Source: Streptomyces sp. NBC_01294 (GTDB taxonomy: Bacteria; Actinomycetota; Actinomycetes; Streptomycetales; Streptomycetaceae). Taken from it: 64,000 bases of DNA. Both the position numbers and the translations under genes were made by a program. This document shows, one piece after another, positions 25,405 through 33,981 of the stretch. The stretch is from the NCBI RefSeq assembly GCF_035917235.1, contig NZ_CP108423.1, positions 5,857,501 through 5,921,500 of the forward strand, given 5' to 3'. Position 1 is the first letter of the stretch. Every line of letters starts with the position of its first letter. The notes under the pieces were generated by a model. It saw only the letters and a program-made list of their open reading frames with translations, was not told the origin of the DNA and ran no database searches.

Positions 25405-27270
25405 TCAACGGCGGGTCTCCAGGTGTCTGCGGTGCAGCCACTTCGGAAGGCCGGGGGCCTCCAGGAAGCCTTCGGCCCGGCCGGCCGCGACACCGATCCG
25501 CAGCAGGTCCGAACTCTTCTCGAAGAGCATGAACCGCGGTTCCCAGATCGGCCGGTATTTGGCATTGGCCCGGTAGAGGGACTCGATCTGCCACCAGCGC
25601 GAGAAGAAGCTCAGCAGCGAGCGCCACATCCGCAGCACCGGACCCGCGCCGAGCCGGGACCCGCGCTCGAAGACGGACCGGAACATCGCGAAGTTCAGCG
25701 AGACCTGGGTGACCCCGATCTCCTTGGAGCGCTCCAGGAGTTCGATGACCATGAACTCCATCAGGCCGTTCTCGGAGTCCCGGTCACGGCGCATCAGGTC
25801 CAGCGACAGACCCTTGGGTCCCCACGGCACGAAGGACAGCAGGGCCCGCAGATCGCCGTTGCCGTCGGTGCACTCCAGCATCACGCACTGGCCGTCGGCC
25901 GGATCACCCAGCCGGCCGAGCGCCATGGAGAAGCCGCGCTCGGTCGCGCCGTCGCGCCAGTCGTCGGCGCGGCGCACCAGCTCGGCCATCTCGTCGGCCG
26001 GGATGTCGGCGTGGCGGCGGATGCGGACCGTGTACCCGGCCCGCTTGACGCGGTTGAAGGCCTGCCGGACGGTCCGCATGGCGCGGCCCTCCAGGGTGAA
26101 CTCGGCGGTCTCGACGATCGCCTCGTCACCGAGCTCCAGCGCGTCCAGGCCGTGCCGGGCGTAGATCTGGCCGGCTTCCTCACTGGCTCCCATCACGGCC
26201 GGCACCCAGCCGTGCTCGCGGGCCTCGGCCAGCCACGGATCGATGGCGCCGGGCCACGCCTCGGGGTCACCGATCGGGTCGCCGGAGGCCAGCGAGACGC
26301 CGCCGACGACGCGGTAGGTGACGGCCGCCTTGCCGGTGGGGGACCAGATGACGGACTTCTCGCGGCGCAGCGCGAAGTAGCCGAGCGAGTCGCGGTCGCC
26401 CTGCCGGGCCAGCAGCGCCCGCAGCCGCTCCTCGTCCTCCTCGCTGATCGGGTCGACGGCGCGGCGCGAGCGGAAGGCGGCGAACAGCACGGCGAGCAGC
26501 AGCAGCATCGACATGACGTTGATGACCACGTCCACCCAGCCGGGGGTGGTGATCGCCGCGTAGGCCCGGTCGTCCGGGGCCAGGGTGATCAGCCGCATCA
26601 CGCCGTACTTCCAGCGCGCCAGGAAGGAGGACTCGGCGCTGAGCGGAGCGGTGTTGGCGGCGCCGACGAGCAGGGCCGCGACCAGCGAGGTGACCAGCAG
26701 GCCGACGGCGGCGACGGCGGTGGCGAGTGCCGGGTTGGAGCGGTCGCCCTTGGCGTAGAACTCGCGTCGGCCCAGCAGCAGGGCGCCGGTGAAGGCGGCG
26801 GTCAGGGCCAGGGAGACCCAGTTCTGCGGGTGCTCGCGGATCTCCTCGTACGCGAAGAGCGCGTAGGCGAGCAGCAGGGCCAGCAGGCCGCTGAGCACGA
26901 GGTTGAGGATCCAGGAGGCGCGCTTGCGGCGGCCGAGGGTGACGGCGAGCAGCAGCGTGAAGAGCCCGGAGGCGAAGCCCGCGGTGAGCATGTACGGGGT
27001 GTAGAAGTCCTCGATGTTGTGGCGCCGCAGGTCCTGCCCGAGCGAAACCCACACCGCGCTGAGGAAGTTGATGAACGTGACGGCGCGCAGGTACCAGACC
27101 GCGAACGCGGCGCCGCGCCGTGATCGGGTGCTCCCCCGGCCGGTCTCCCGGCCGCCCCCTGCCGCCCTGCCGGCGGGATCGCCGCCGGTCTCTTTCCTTC
27201 CGGATGACGGACCGGTCGCCGGTACGGCGGTGCGGTCGGTCTGTGCGCTGGTCAAGCGGACCTCTCCCAT
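25405..27270 (-). CDS. Phosphatidylglycerol lysyltransferase-domain membrane protein (DUF2156)
   Basis: This 621-residue protein has about seven N-terminal membrane segments (60-270) and a C-terminal GNAT-like acyltransferase domain (about 290-600). The C-terminal domain contains SVIWSPTGKAAVTYRVVGGV, RGFSMALGRLGDP and DLMRRDRDSENGLMEFM, as in MprF and the N-terminal part of mycobacterial LysX. Such proteins transfer aminoacyl groups from tRNA to phosphatidylglycerol, altering membrane charge and resistance to cationic peptides. It starts with ATG at 27270. It is upstream of, and probably co-transcribed with, the rhomboid-like gene. Confidence 0.88.
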   Translation of the reverse strand: MGEVRLTSAQTDRTAVPATGPSSGRKETGGDPAGRAAGGGRETGRGSTRSRRGAAFAVWYLRAVTFINFLSAVWVSLGQDLRRHNIEDFYTPYMLTAGFASGLFTLLLAVTLGRRKRASWILNLVLSGLLALLLAYALFAYEEIREHPQNWVSLALTAAFTGALLLGRREFYAKGDRSNPALATAVAAVGLLVTSLVAALLVGAANTAPLSAESSFLARWKYGVMRLITLAPDDRAYAAITTPGWVDVVINVMSMLLLLAVLFAAFRSRRAVDPISEEDEERLRALLARQGDRDSLGYFALRREKSVIWSPTGKAAVTYRVVGGVSLASGDPIGDPEAWPGAIDPWLAEAREHGWVPAVMGASEEAGQIYARHGLDALELGDEAIVETAEFTLEGRAMRTVRQAFNRVKRAGYTVRIRRHADIPADEMAELVRRADDWRDGATERGFSMALGRLGDPADGQCVMLECTDGNGDLRALLSFVPWGPKGLSLDLMRRDRDSENGLMEFMVIELLERSKEIGVTQVSLNFAMFRSVFERGSRLGAGPVLRMWRSLLSFFSRWWQIESLYRANAKYRPIWEPRFMLFEKSSDLLRIGVAAGRAEGFLEAPGLPKWLHRRHLETRR

Positions 27271-27354
27271 AAAAAGCGATCATATGGGGCGCCGCCGTCC
27301 TTGATCGGGCGAGTCGGGGACCACGGCCTGGTCAGGACCGCGGGCCCCGGCGGC

Positions 27355-28419
27355 TCATTCCGCCGGCTCCGCCACCGCCCGCTCAGGGAGTTCCGCCGCG
27401 AGTGCGGCGGCCGCCTGGACGAGGGGGAGAGCCAGCAATGCCCCGGTACCTTCACCTACTGTGACGCCGTGATCGAGCACGGGGTTGAGCGCCATTCGGT
27501 CAAGTGCCTTCGCCTGCCCCGGCTCGCCGCTCGCCTGCCCGGCCAGCCACCAGTCGGGAGCCCGGAACGCGGCGCGCTGCGCCACCAGCCCGCACGCGGC
27601 CGAAACCACACCGTCGAGGATGACGGGCGTACGGCGTACCGCGCACTGGAGCAGGAAACCGGTGATGGCGGCCACGTCCGCGCCGCCGACCGCGGCCAGC
27701 AGCGCGACCTGGTCGCCCAGGACCGGGCGGGCCCGGCGCAGCGCGTCGCGGATCGCCGCGCACTTGCGCATCCAGGCCAGGTCGTCGATGGGCAGGCCGC
27801 CGCGGCCGGTGACCACCGAGGCGTCGGTGCCGCACAGGGCGGCGACCAGGGTCGCGGCGACGGTGGTCCCGCCGACGCTGAGGTCGCCGAGGACGACCAG
27901 GTCCGTCCCGGAGTCGGCCTCCTCGTCGGCGATCCGCATCCCGAGCCGCAGCGCCGCCTCGGCCTCCTCGGCCGTCAGCGCGTCCTCCACGTCGATCCGG
28001 CCGCTGCCGCGCCGCACCCGGTGGCCGGTCACGTCCTCGGGGAGCAGCCCGGGGTCGCAGTCGAGGCCGGCGTCGACGATCCGTATGGTGGCGCCGAGCC
28101 GGCCGGCCAGCACGGCGACGGGGCTGGCCCCGTCGAGCACGGCACGCACCAGCTCGTGGCCGGTGGAGGCGGCCCGGGCGGAGACGCCCCGGGAGGCGAT
28201 CCCGTGGTCGGCGGCGAACAGCACCACGCGCGGGTGCTCGATCGGTTTGACCGGAACACGCCCCTGCGCGGCGGCGAGCCACTCGGCGAGTTCGTCGAGC
28301 CGGCCCAGCGCGCCGGGCGGCACGGCGAGGCGCTCACGGCGTTCCTCGGCATCACGCCGGACGCCCCCGTCGGGGCGCTCGATCAGATCGGAGAAGTCGT
28401 CGAGATTCAGCGTGCTCAT
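27355..28419 (-). CDS. cobT: Nicotinate-nucleotide-dimethylbenzimidazole phosphoribosyltransferase
   Basis: This 354-residue enzyme makes alpha-ribazole phosphate for the lower ligand of cobalamin. Visible landmarks are PPGALGRLDELAEWLA near the start, VVLFAADHGIASRGVS, the benzimidazole-site region, and the C-terminal VGEGTGALLALPLVQAAA with the catalytic Glu. It lies in a loose group of late cobalamin genes with cobU (29448-30653) and cobS (34826-35647). No cobalamin riboswitch is recognisable upstream. Confidence 0.93.
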   Translation of the reverse strand: MSTLNLDDFSDLIERPDGGVRRDAEERRERLAVPPGALGRLDELAEWLAAAQGRVPVKPIEHPRVVLFAADHGIASRGVSARAASTGHELVRAVLDGASPVAVLAGRLGATIRIVDAGLDCDPGLLPEDVTGHRVRRGSGRIDVEDALTAEEAEAALRLGMRIADEEADSGTDLVVLGDLSVGGTTVAATLVAALCGTDASVVTGRGGLPIDDLAWMRKCAAIRDALRRARPVLGDQVALLAAVGGADVAAITGFLLQCAVRRTPVILDGVVSAACGLVAQRAAFRAPDWWLAGQASGEPGQAKALDRMALNPVLDHGVTVGEGTGALLALPLVQAAAALAAELPERAVAEPAE

Positions 28420-28495
28420 CTGCCAGAGCGTACAGCCGGTAAGGCCCTCCCTCAGGCCTTGGTTGTGTCGTCAAAGTCCCGTCTGGCCGGCGGGG

Positions 28496-29434
28496 CTACT
28501 TTGACGACACGCCCTCGGGCGGCGGCTTCCGGCCCGGTCTCAGGGCGCCGAGATGGACGCCCAGCAGGACGAGCGGAGCGCCCAGCAGCAGACCGGCCGT
28601 CAGCTCCTCGTCGTCGAGCCACGCCGACAGCAGGATCGTGATCACCGGGATGACGACGAAGACGTAGGACGCCCGCGACGCGCCCCACCGGCGCACCACC
28701 ACCAGGTAGAGGACGAAGGTCAGCACCGAGCCCACCAGGACCATGTACGCGAGCGCCCACCAGGTCGCCGCCAGCCGCGGCAGCCGCCAGGTGTCGCCCG
28801 CGGCGAACGAGCCCGCGAACAGCAGCGCCGCACCGGCCGTCATGCCCACCGCGTTCATCGTCACCGGGTGGACCGGCGGCAGGCGGTGCACGAGGACGGC
28901 CGCCTCGGCGAGGGAGACGACGGCGCCCAGCACCGCCAGCAGCGACAGCAGGGGCACATCCGCCTGCAGCGGTGCCCGCGAGGCCAGGGCGACCCCGGCG
29001 GCCGCGACGAGCGTGCCCGCCAGCGCGGACATCCGGAAGCGTTCCTGGCGTTGTGCCACCACCAGCAGCAGCGCCGCCAGCGGGACCAGCGCCAGCACGG
29101 TCTGACCCAGCCCGGCGTGGACGCGGACCAGGGCGTAGTAGGCCAGCGCGAAGGTCACCCCGAAGTTGAGCACCCCGTACAGCGCCGCCCCGGCCAGCGC
29201 CCGCCCGCGGGGCAGCCGCAGCCGCATCAGCGCCATGACGGCCAGCAGCACCAGCGCCGCGGCGCCGAACCGCACCGCGGCTCCCCACAGCGGATCCAGC
29301 TCGCGGTTGCTGAACCTGACCCCGACCGCGTTGCCGCCGCCCGACAGGCAGCAGCAGACGAAGGCGGTCAGCCCGGACCGCTCCCCGGTACCGCTCCCGC
29401 CCGACCGCTCCCCGGTACCGCCCGACCGCTCCAC
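28496..29434 (-). CDS. EamA/DMT-family transporter
   Basis: This 312-residue membrane protein has ten hydrophobic segments in two five-helix EamA repeats. The first begins FVCCCLSGGGNAVGVRFSNR and the second AVVSLAEAAVLVHRLPPVHP. The C-terminus contains VFVVIPVITILLSAWLDDEE, a typical drug/metabolite exporter ending. Substrate cannot be named. It is inserted between cobT and cobU on the same strand; a role in cobinamide handling is possible but unsupported. Confidence 0.9.
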   Translation of the reverse strand: MERSGGTGERSGGSGTGERSGLTAFVCCCLSGGGNAVGVRFSNRELDPLWGAAVRFGAAALVLLAVMALMRLRLPRGRALAGAALYGVLNFGVTFALAYYALVRVHAGLGQTVLALVPLAALLLVVAQRQERFRMSALAGTLVAAAGVALASRAPLQADVPLLSLLAVLGAVVSLAEAAVLVHRLPPVHPVTMNAVGMTAGAALLFAGSFAAGDTWRLPRLAATWWALAYMVLVGSVLTFVLYLVVVRRWGASRASYVFVVIPVITILLSAWLDDEELTAGLLLGAPLVLLGVHLGALRPGRKPPPEGVSSK

Positions 29435-29447
29435 GGGATCACCCCGG

Positions 29448-30653
29448 CTATTCCTTGAGTACGGTCGCCTGCCCCGCGACGACGAGGAGCACGTGCTCGC
29501 ACTCGCCCGCGACCCTCGCGTTCAGCCGTCCCAGCTCGTCGCGGAAGCGGCGGCCCGAGGCGGTCGCCGGGACGACGCCCGAGCCGACCTCGTTGCTGAC
29601 CAGCACCACCGGACGGCGGGTCGCGCGCACGGCCGCCACCAGTTCGGCGGTCCGCTCGCCGAGCTGCTGCTGTCCGCCCTTGGCCCAGACGGAGTCGTCC
29701 CAGGCCCCGGCCCGGTCCATGGCGTCCGTCAGCCACAGCGCCAGGCAGTCGATCAGCAGCGGCGGCCCGTCGGCGGCCAGCAGCGGGACCAGGTCACAGG
29801 TCTCCAGCGTCCGCCAGCTGCCCGGCCGGCGCTCCCGGTGCAGGCCGACCCGCTGGGCCCATTCCGCGTCCCCGTCACGGGTGCCGCCGGTGGCCACGTA
29901 GACCACCTCGGGGAAGGACTCCAGCCGCCGTTCCGCCTCCACGGACTTGCCCGAACGGGCCCCGCCGAGCACCAGGATGCGGCGCGGCAGGTCCGGCACC
30001 GCGTGGTACTCCCCGACGATCAGCGTGGTCCCGTCCGGCACGGCCCGGGCCCCGGCGGCCGCGCACCGCCGGGCCAGCTCCCTGCCCGGCGGGACGTCGT
30101 GGTCCAGGTGGACGGCGATCACGTCGGTCGCCGGGCCGACGGCGCCGCTCGCCCGCAGCCGCGCCAGCGCCTCGGGGCGGCCCAGGACGTCGGCCAGCAC
30201 CATGTCGTACGGGCGGTGCCCGGCCCGGCGGTCGGCGCCGGCCGGGGCCCCGCCGGGCGGCAGGTACAGCAGCCGGCCGCCGTCCGGGCCGGTCACCTCG
30301 TACCCGGTGCCCGGCGCGTCCATCGGCACCGCCCGCACCCGGTGCCCGGAGATCACCGCGAGTTCGCGCCCGTCCGGCACCCGCCCGGCGGCCGGCAGTC
30401 CCGGCGGCAGCTCCATCGCGGGTCCGTCGTGCGGGTGAGTCAGCAGGACCTGCCGCACACCGGTGAGCGAATGCCCGGCCCGGGCCCCGGCCAGCACCGC
30501 ACCGGGGGTCAGGTCGAGCAGCAGCGCCCCGTCGACCAGGAGGGCCGTGGCGGCGCGCGACCGGTGGCCGACGGAGACCGCGCAGGCCGCACAGGGGCAG
30601 CCGGGGCGGGGCAGGCCCTCGGGTGTGCCGGTGCCGAGCAGAGTGAGTTCCAC
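29448..30653 (-). CDS. cobU: Metallo-beta-lactamase-fold / adenosylcobinamide kinase fusion
   Basis: This 401-residue two-domain protein carries a metallo-beta-lactamase-like fold at residues 1-215 (VELTLLGTGTPEGLPRPGC; the metal motif reads LLTHPHDGPA, lacking the last His of HxHxDH). The C-terminal ~180 residues are CobU: P-loop RRILVLGGARSGKSVEAERR, YVATGG, and SNEVGSGVVPATASGRRFRD. CobU phosphorylates adenosylcobinamide and adds GMP. I chose the GTG at 30653 after GGGAGG. The metallo-domain may be catalytically dead or process a cobinamide precursor. Confidence 0.9.
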   Translation of the reverse strand: MELTLLGTGTPEGLPRPGCPCAACAVSVGHRSRAATALLVDGALLLDLTPGAVLAGARAGHSLTGVRQVLLTHPHDGPAMELPPGLPAAGRVPDGRELAVISGHRVRAVPMDAPGTGYEVTGPDGGRLLYLPPGGAPAGADRRAGHRPYDMVLADVLGRPEALARLRASGAVGPATDVIAVHLDHDVPPGRELARRCAAAGARAVPDGTTLIVGEYHAVPDLPRRILVLGGARSGKSVEAERRLESFPEVVYVATGGTRDGDAEWAQRVGLHRERRPGSWRTLETCDLVPLLAADGPPLLIDCLALWLTDAMDRAGAWDDSVWAKGGQQQLGERTAELVAAVRATRRPVVLVSNEVGSGVVPATASGRRFRDELGRLNARVAGECEHVLLVVAGQATVLKE

Positions 30654-30757
30654 AGGATGATCCTCCCGCGTCGCCGAGACTGCTGCGCGCCCGGTTACTC
30701 TGCGGGCAGACTCAAGGCGAGAAGCGTGCGAGCAGCGGACGAGCAACGGAGGCGGAC

Positions 30758-30970
30758 ATGGCGTGGACGTGGCGGTTCGAGACGGCCGACGGCACCGAGA
30801 CGAGCCCGTCGGTGGTACCCGAGGAGTTCACCACGCAGGGGGACGCGGAGTCCTGGATCGGTGAGTACTGGAAGGACCTGCTGGAAGGCGGCACCGAGCA
30901 GGTGAAACTGTCCGACGACAGCGGCACCGAGCTGTACACGATGAGCCTGCGCGAGGCTCTGGGCGCCTGA
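30758..30970 (+). CDS. Small conserved acidic protein, unknown function
   Basis: This 70-residue acidic protein (MAWTWRFETADGTETSPSVV...) has a helix-turn pattern and conserved-looking Trp residues (AWTWRF, ESWIGEYWKDL). It starts with ATG after GGAGGCGGAC. It is divergent from the cobU fusion, with 104 bp between the starts. I recall similar short proteins in many actinobacteria but no function. It is followed by a repeat element. Confidence 0.8.
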   Translation: MAWTWRFETADGTETSPSVVPEEFTTQGDAESWIGEYWKDLLEGGTEQVKLSDDSGTELYTMSLREALGA

Positions 30971-31004
30971 CGGCGGCCGAGGGGCTGGGTTGCCCGCAGG
31001 GCAA

Positions 31005-31070
31005 TTCCAGCCCCGCCGGCGTTTGAGGCGCGGGGGTGTGGGGGCGGAGCCCCCGCAGAGCCCCGTGCAG
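31005..31070. repeat. Dispersed palindromic repeat (CCGGCGTTTGAGGCG type)
   Basis: CCAGCCCCGCCGGCGTTTGA at 31009-31028 is followed by GCGGGGGTGTGGGGGCGGAG and CCCCCGC, which pair partly into a hairpin. It sits between convergent genes and may be a terminator for both. It belongs to the same repeat family seen at 23362, 44650 and 59995. Confidence 0.65.
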
Positions 31071-31082
31071 CGGGGCGAAGCG

Positions 31083-31895
31083 TCAGCCCCGGACCCCGCA
31101 CAGGTGCAGCAGTGCGGCGACCCCCCGGTAGGGGTCGGTCCGCCCCGCGCGGTCCTCGGCGGCCAGCAGCCGCTCCAGCTCGTCGTCGGGCGGCAGGACC
31201 TCGCCGGCCTCGGTGCCGTCCGTGAAGACGCGTACGCCGTACCAGGACTGCAGCGGCGCACCGATCCCGGACAGCGTTGCCGTCAGCCCGGTCAGCCGGT
31301 CGGCGCGTACGTCCAGCCCCAGCCGGTTCGTGTAGTCGATGCTGTCGAAGGCCGACAGCGCGGCCTTCCAGTCGCCGTCCAGCCCGGGCCGCATGGCGAG
31401 CGCGTCGCCGTTGCGCACGAGCAGGGACAGCAGCCCGCCCGGGGCCAGCATCCGGGCCAGCCCGGCGAGCATGGCGTCCGGCTCGGCCACGTACATCAGC
31501 ACCCCGTGGCACAGCACCACGTCGAAGCTGCCCGGCAGGAAGTGGGCTCCGGTCTCGCGGCCGTCGCCCTCCATGAGGCGGACCCGGTCGCGGATCCCGG
31601 CGGGCTCCGCGGCCAGCACGTCACGGGCGACGGCGAGCATGCCGGGGTCCTGTTCCAGGCCCGTCACCTTGTGTCCGGCGCGGGCCAGCCTCAGTGCCTG
31701 GGTGCCCTGGCCCATGCCGACGTCGAGGACGCGCAGCCGCTGCCCGACCGGGAAGCGCTGCGCGATCTGCTCGTCGACCTGCCGGCCCACGAGTTCCTGC
31801 CGGACGGCGTTGCGCAGTCCGCCCAGGCCTTCGAGCCAGAGTCGGGCTCCTTCGGCGAAGCCCTCCCCCGACGTGCCGGGCGTTGCTCGGCTCAG
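31083..31895 (-). CDS. SAM-dependent methyltransferase (class I), probable CTG start
   Basis: This protein of about 270 residues has motif I RLRVLDVGMGQGTQALRLAR, VTGLEQDPGM and FDVVLCHGVLMYVAEPD of class I methyltransferases. It resembles the CmoA/Smt-like group. No ATG, GTG or TTG opens the coding region; the first plausible start is CTG at 31893-31895, whose bases overlap the upstream DUF3043 stop as CTGA, the analogue of the ATGA coupling seen elsewhere. The extent is therefore uncertain by some residues at the N-terminus. Substrate unknown. Confidence 0.82.
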   Translation of the reverse strand: MSRATPGTSGEGFAEGARLWLEGLGGLRNAVRQELVGRQVDEQIAQRFPVGQRLRVLDVGMGQGTQALRLARAGHKVTGLEQDPGMLAVARDVLAAEPAGIRDRVRLMEGDGRETGAHFLPGSFDVVLCHGVLMYVAEPDAMLAGLARMLAPGGLLSLLVRNGDALAMRPGLDGDWKAALSAFDSIDYTNRLGLDVRADRLTGLTATLSGIGAPLQSWYGVRVFTDGTEAGEVLPPDDELERLLAAEDRAGRTDPYRGVAALLHLCGVRG

Positions 31896-32491
31896 GGCCG
31901 TTCCCCGCGCTTGACCTGCGGCTTCGGCAGGCGCAGGCGGCGCATCTGGAGGGTGCGCATGAGACCGTACGCGACGGCGCCGCGGCGGGGCTCGTCCGGG
32001 AAGCGCTCGGTCAGTGCCTTGCGCAGGCGGAACACCAGGCCGACGGAGTCGAGGATGATCAGGGCGATCACACCGAGCCACAGCAGCAGCGCGATGTTCT
32101 GGATCGCCGGCTGGCGGATCATGCTGAGCACCAGGATGACCACGGCCAGGGGCAGGAACATCTCGGCGACCGAGAAGCGGGAGTCCACGAAGTCGCGGAC
32201 GTACCTGCGGACGGGGCCCTTGTCACGGGTGGGCAGGTAACGCTCGTCGCCACTGGCCAGCGCCTCGCGCTGCTTGGCCATCTCTGTACGGCGACGTTCA
32301 CGGGCTCGCTTGGCGTCCTCCTTGCGGTTGCCGGTCGAGGCCACCACGGCCTTGCGCTGCGACTGGGCCACAGCACGCTTCGGCGTAGGGCGGCCCTTCG
32401 GGGCCTGCGGGTCACGGGGCTGCGAGAGGTCGGCGCTCACCTTGTCGGTGGCGGCGGCCTTCTCTTCCTTGGAGGAGCGGCTACCAAACAC
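31892..32491 (-). CDS. DUF3043 integral membrane protein
   Basis: This 199-residue protein has a basic, charged N-terminal half (VFGSRSSKEEKAA, RARERRRTEMAKQREALASG) and two membrane segments (VAEMFLPLAVVILVLSMIRQ and IQNIALLLWLGVIALIIL). The C-terminal tail is basic. This matches the actinobacterial DUF3043 pattern. I chose the GTG at 32491, giving the usual [MV]FG-R-S start. It is divergent from pspA, so the two may share a 271-bp promoter region. Function unknown; a cytosolic docking segment on the membrane is plausible. Confidence 0.85.
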   Translation of the reverse strand: MFGSRSSKEEKAAATDKVSADLSQPRDPQAPKGRPTPKRAVAQSQRKAVVASTGNRKEDAKRARERRRTEMAKQREALASGDERYLPTRDKGPVRRYVRDFVDSRFSVAEMFLPLAVVILVLSMIRQPAIQNIALLLWLGVIALIILDSVGLVFRLRKALTERFPDEPRRGAVAYGLMRTLQMRRLRLPKPQVKRGERP

Positions 32492-32762
32492 AAAACCCAA
32501 GCCTACGTGGTTGCGGGCACGGGCCCCACCCCGGTGGGGAACGATCCGGCAACGGCGGGCGTCTTCCCATTGCACGGTGCGTGCGGTGGGCCCGGCCTCC
32601 TGGGATGCCCTACTCCTTACGCCTGATACGGCGAAGGGGGAGTCGTCCTGGAGGAGGAGCGCATCCGTACTCGAACAGTGCGGTAATGGAGTGAGGGCCC
32701 GTACTGTGGGTCCTGTCGGTGACCTGGAACACAGTCCGTCTAGAAGGGGGCGCGCGAAGCCC

Positions 32763-33557
32763 ATGAGCGGTGTCATGAAGCGTATGGGGATGATCTTCCG
32801 CGCGAAGGCGAACAAGGCCCTTGACCGGGCCGAGGACCCGCGCGAGACCCTCGACTACTCGTACCAGAAGCAGCTCGAACTGCTGCAGAAGGTGCGCCGC
32901 GGAGTCGCCGACGTGGCGACCTCGCGCAAGCGACTGGAGCTGCAGCTCAACCAGCTGCAGGGACAGTCCGCCAAGCTGGAGGACCAGGGCCGCAAGGCCC
33001 TCGCCCTGGGCCGCGAGGACCTGGCCCGCGAGGCCCTGTCCCGCCGCGCCTCGCTCCAGCAGCAGGTCAGCGACCTGGAGGTGCAGCACCAGACCCTGCA
33101 GGGCGAGGAGGAGAAGCTGACCCTCGCCGCCCAGCGGCTGCAGGCCAAGGTGGACGCCTTCCGCACGAAGAAGGAGACCATCAAGGCCACCTACACCGCG
33201 GCCCAGGCGCAGACCCGGATCGCGGAGTCCTTCTCCGGCATCTCCGAGGAGATGAGCGACGTCGGCCTGGCCATCCAGCGGGCCGAGGACAAGACAGCCC
33301 AGCTGCAGGCCCGCGCCGGTGCGATCGACGAGCTGCTGGCCTCCGGCGCGCTCGACGACCAGAGCGGCCTCGGTTCCAAGGACGACATCCAGGCCGAGCT
33401 GGACCGCCTGTCGGGCGGTACGGACGTGGAACTGGAGCTGCAGCGCATGAAGGCCGAGCTGGCGGGCGGCCCGTCCGCGCAGCAGCAGGCCATCGAGGGC
33501 GGTGCCCAGGGCAACGCCCAGCAGCCGCAGACCCAGCACCGGTTCGACAAGCAGTAG
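32763..33557 (+). CDS. pspA: PspA/IM30 family envelope-stress protein
   Basis: This 264-residue, mostly coiled-coil protein binds stressed membranes and assembles into rings or rods (ESCRT-III-like fold). MKRMGMIFRAKANKALDRAEDP at the start is the PspA membrane-binding helix, and heptads run through about 25-190. A flexible Gln-rich tail ends the protein. The ATG at 32763 is preceded by AGAAGGGGGCG; a second in-frame ATG lies 12 nt downstream. It lies 13 bp before the PspAA-type gene and is probably co-transcribed with it. Confidence 0.95.
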   Translation: MSGVMKRMGMIFRAKANKALDRAEDPRETLDYSYQKQLELLQKVRRGVADVATSRKRLELQLNQLQGQSAKLEDQGRKALALGREDLAREALSRRASLQQQVSDLEVQHQTLQGEEEKLTLAAQRLQAKVDAFRTKKETIKATYTAAQAQTRIAESFSGISEEMSDVGLAIQRAEDKTAQLQARAGAIDELLASGALDDQSGLGSKDDIQAELDRLSGGTDVELELQRMKAELAGGPSAQQQAIEGGAQGNAQQPQTQHRFDKQ

Positions 33558-33570
33558 GACGGGGCCCGTC

Positions 33571-33849
33571 ATGATTGTCCGCATCATGGGGGAAGGTCAG
33601 GTGGAGCTGGCGGACAGTCACTTCGCCGAGCTCAACAAGCTGGACGACGAACTGCTCGCGGAGATGGAGCGCGGTGACTCGCAGGGCTTCCGGCGCACGC
33701 TGGGCGCGCTGCTCGAAGCCGTACGGCGGCTCGGCGCGCCGCTGCCGGACGACGCGCTGGAGCCGTCCGAGCTGATCCTGCCCGGACCCGACGCGAGCCT
33801 CGACGAGGTCAAGGCGCTGCTCAGGGACGACGGCCTGATCCCGGGCTGA
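33571..33849 (+). CDS. PspA-associated protein (PspAA type)
   Basis: This 92-residue acidic protein begins MIVRIMGEGQVELADSHFAE, the pattern of the PspAA domain found beside actinobacterial PspA. A helical tail has LNKLDDELLAEMERGD and the end DEVKALLRDDGLIPG. It presumably regulates or binds PspA; the co-directional 13-bp spacing supports this. A strong terminator follows. Confidence 0.88.
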   Translation: MIVRIMGEGQVELADSHFAELNKLDDELLAEMERGDSQGFRRTLGALLEAVRRLGAPLPDDALEPSELILPGPDASLDEVKALLRDDGLIPG

Positions 33850-33876
33850 GACCGGACCCGGACCACCGACACCGGA

Positions 33877-33908
33877 CGAGCCCTCCCCCTTCCCGGGGGG
33901 AGGGCTCG
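33877..33908. terminator. Bidirectional hairpin terminator
   Basis: A perfect 13-bp stem (CGAGCCCTCCCCC at 33877-33889 with GGGGGAGGGCTCG at 33896-33908) has a 6-nt loop. It lies between the convergent pspAA and membrane-protein genes. Confidence 0.75.
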
Positions 33909-33981
33909 CCGTCGTTCCCGGTGCCGTGTCCGGTGTCCGGCGTCCGTTGCCGGGGTGCGGTGCCGGTGCCGGTGTCCGGTC

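Noticed and set aside
27271..30757. Cobalamin riboswitch near cobT/cobU
   Set aside because: No B12-box-like sequence or expected conserved core was found in the short gaps.
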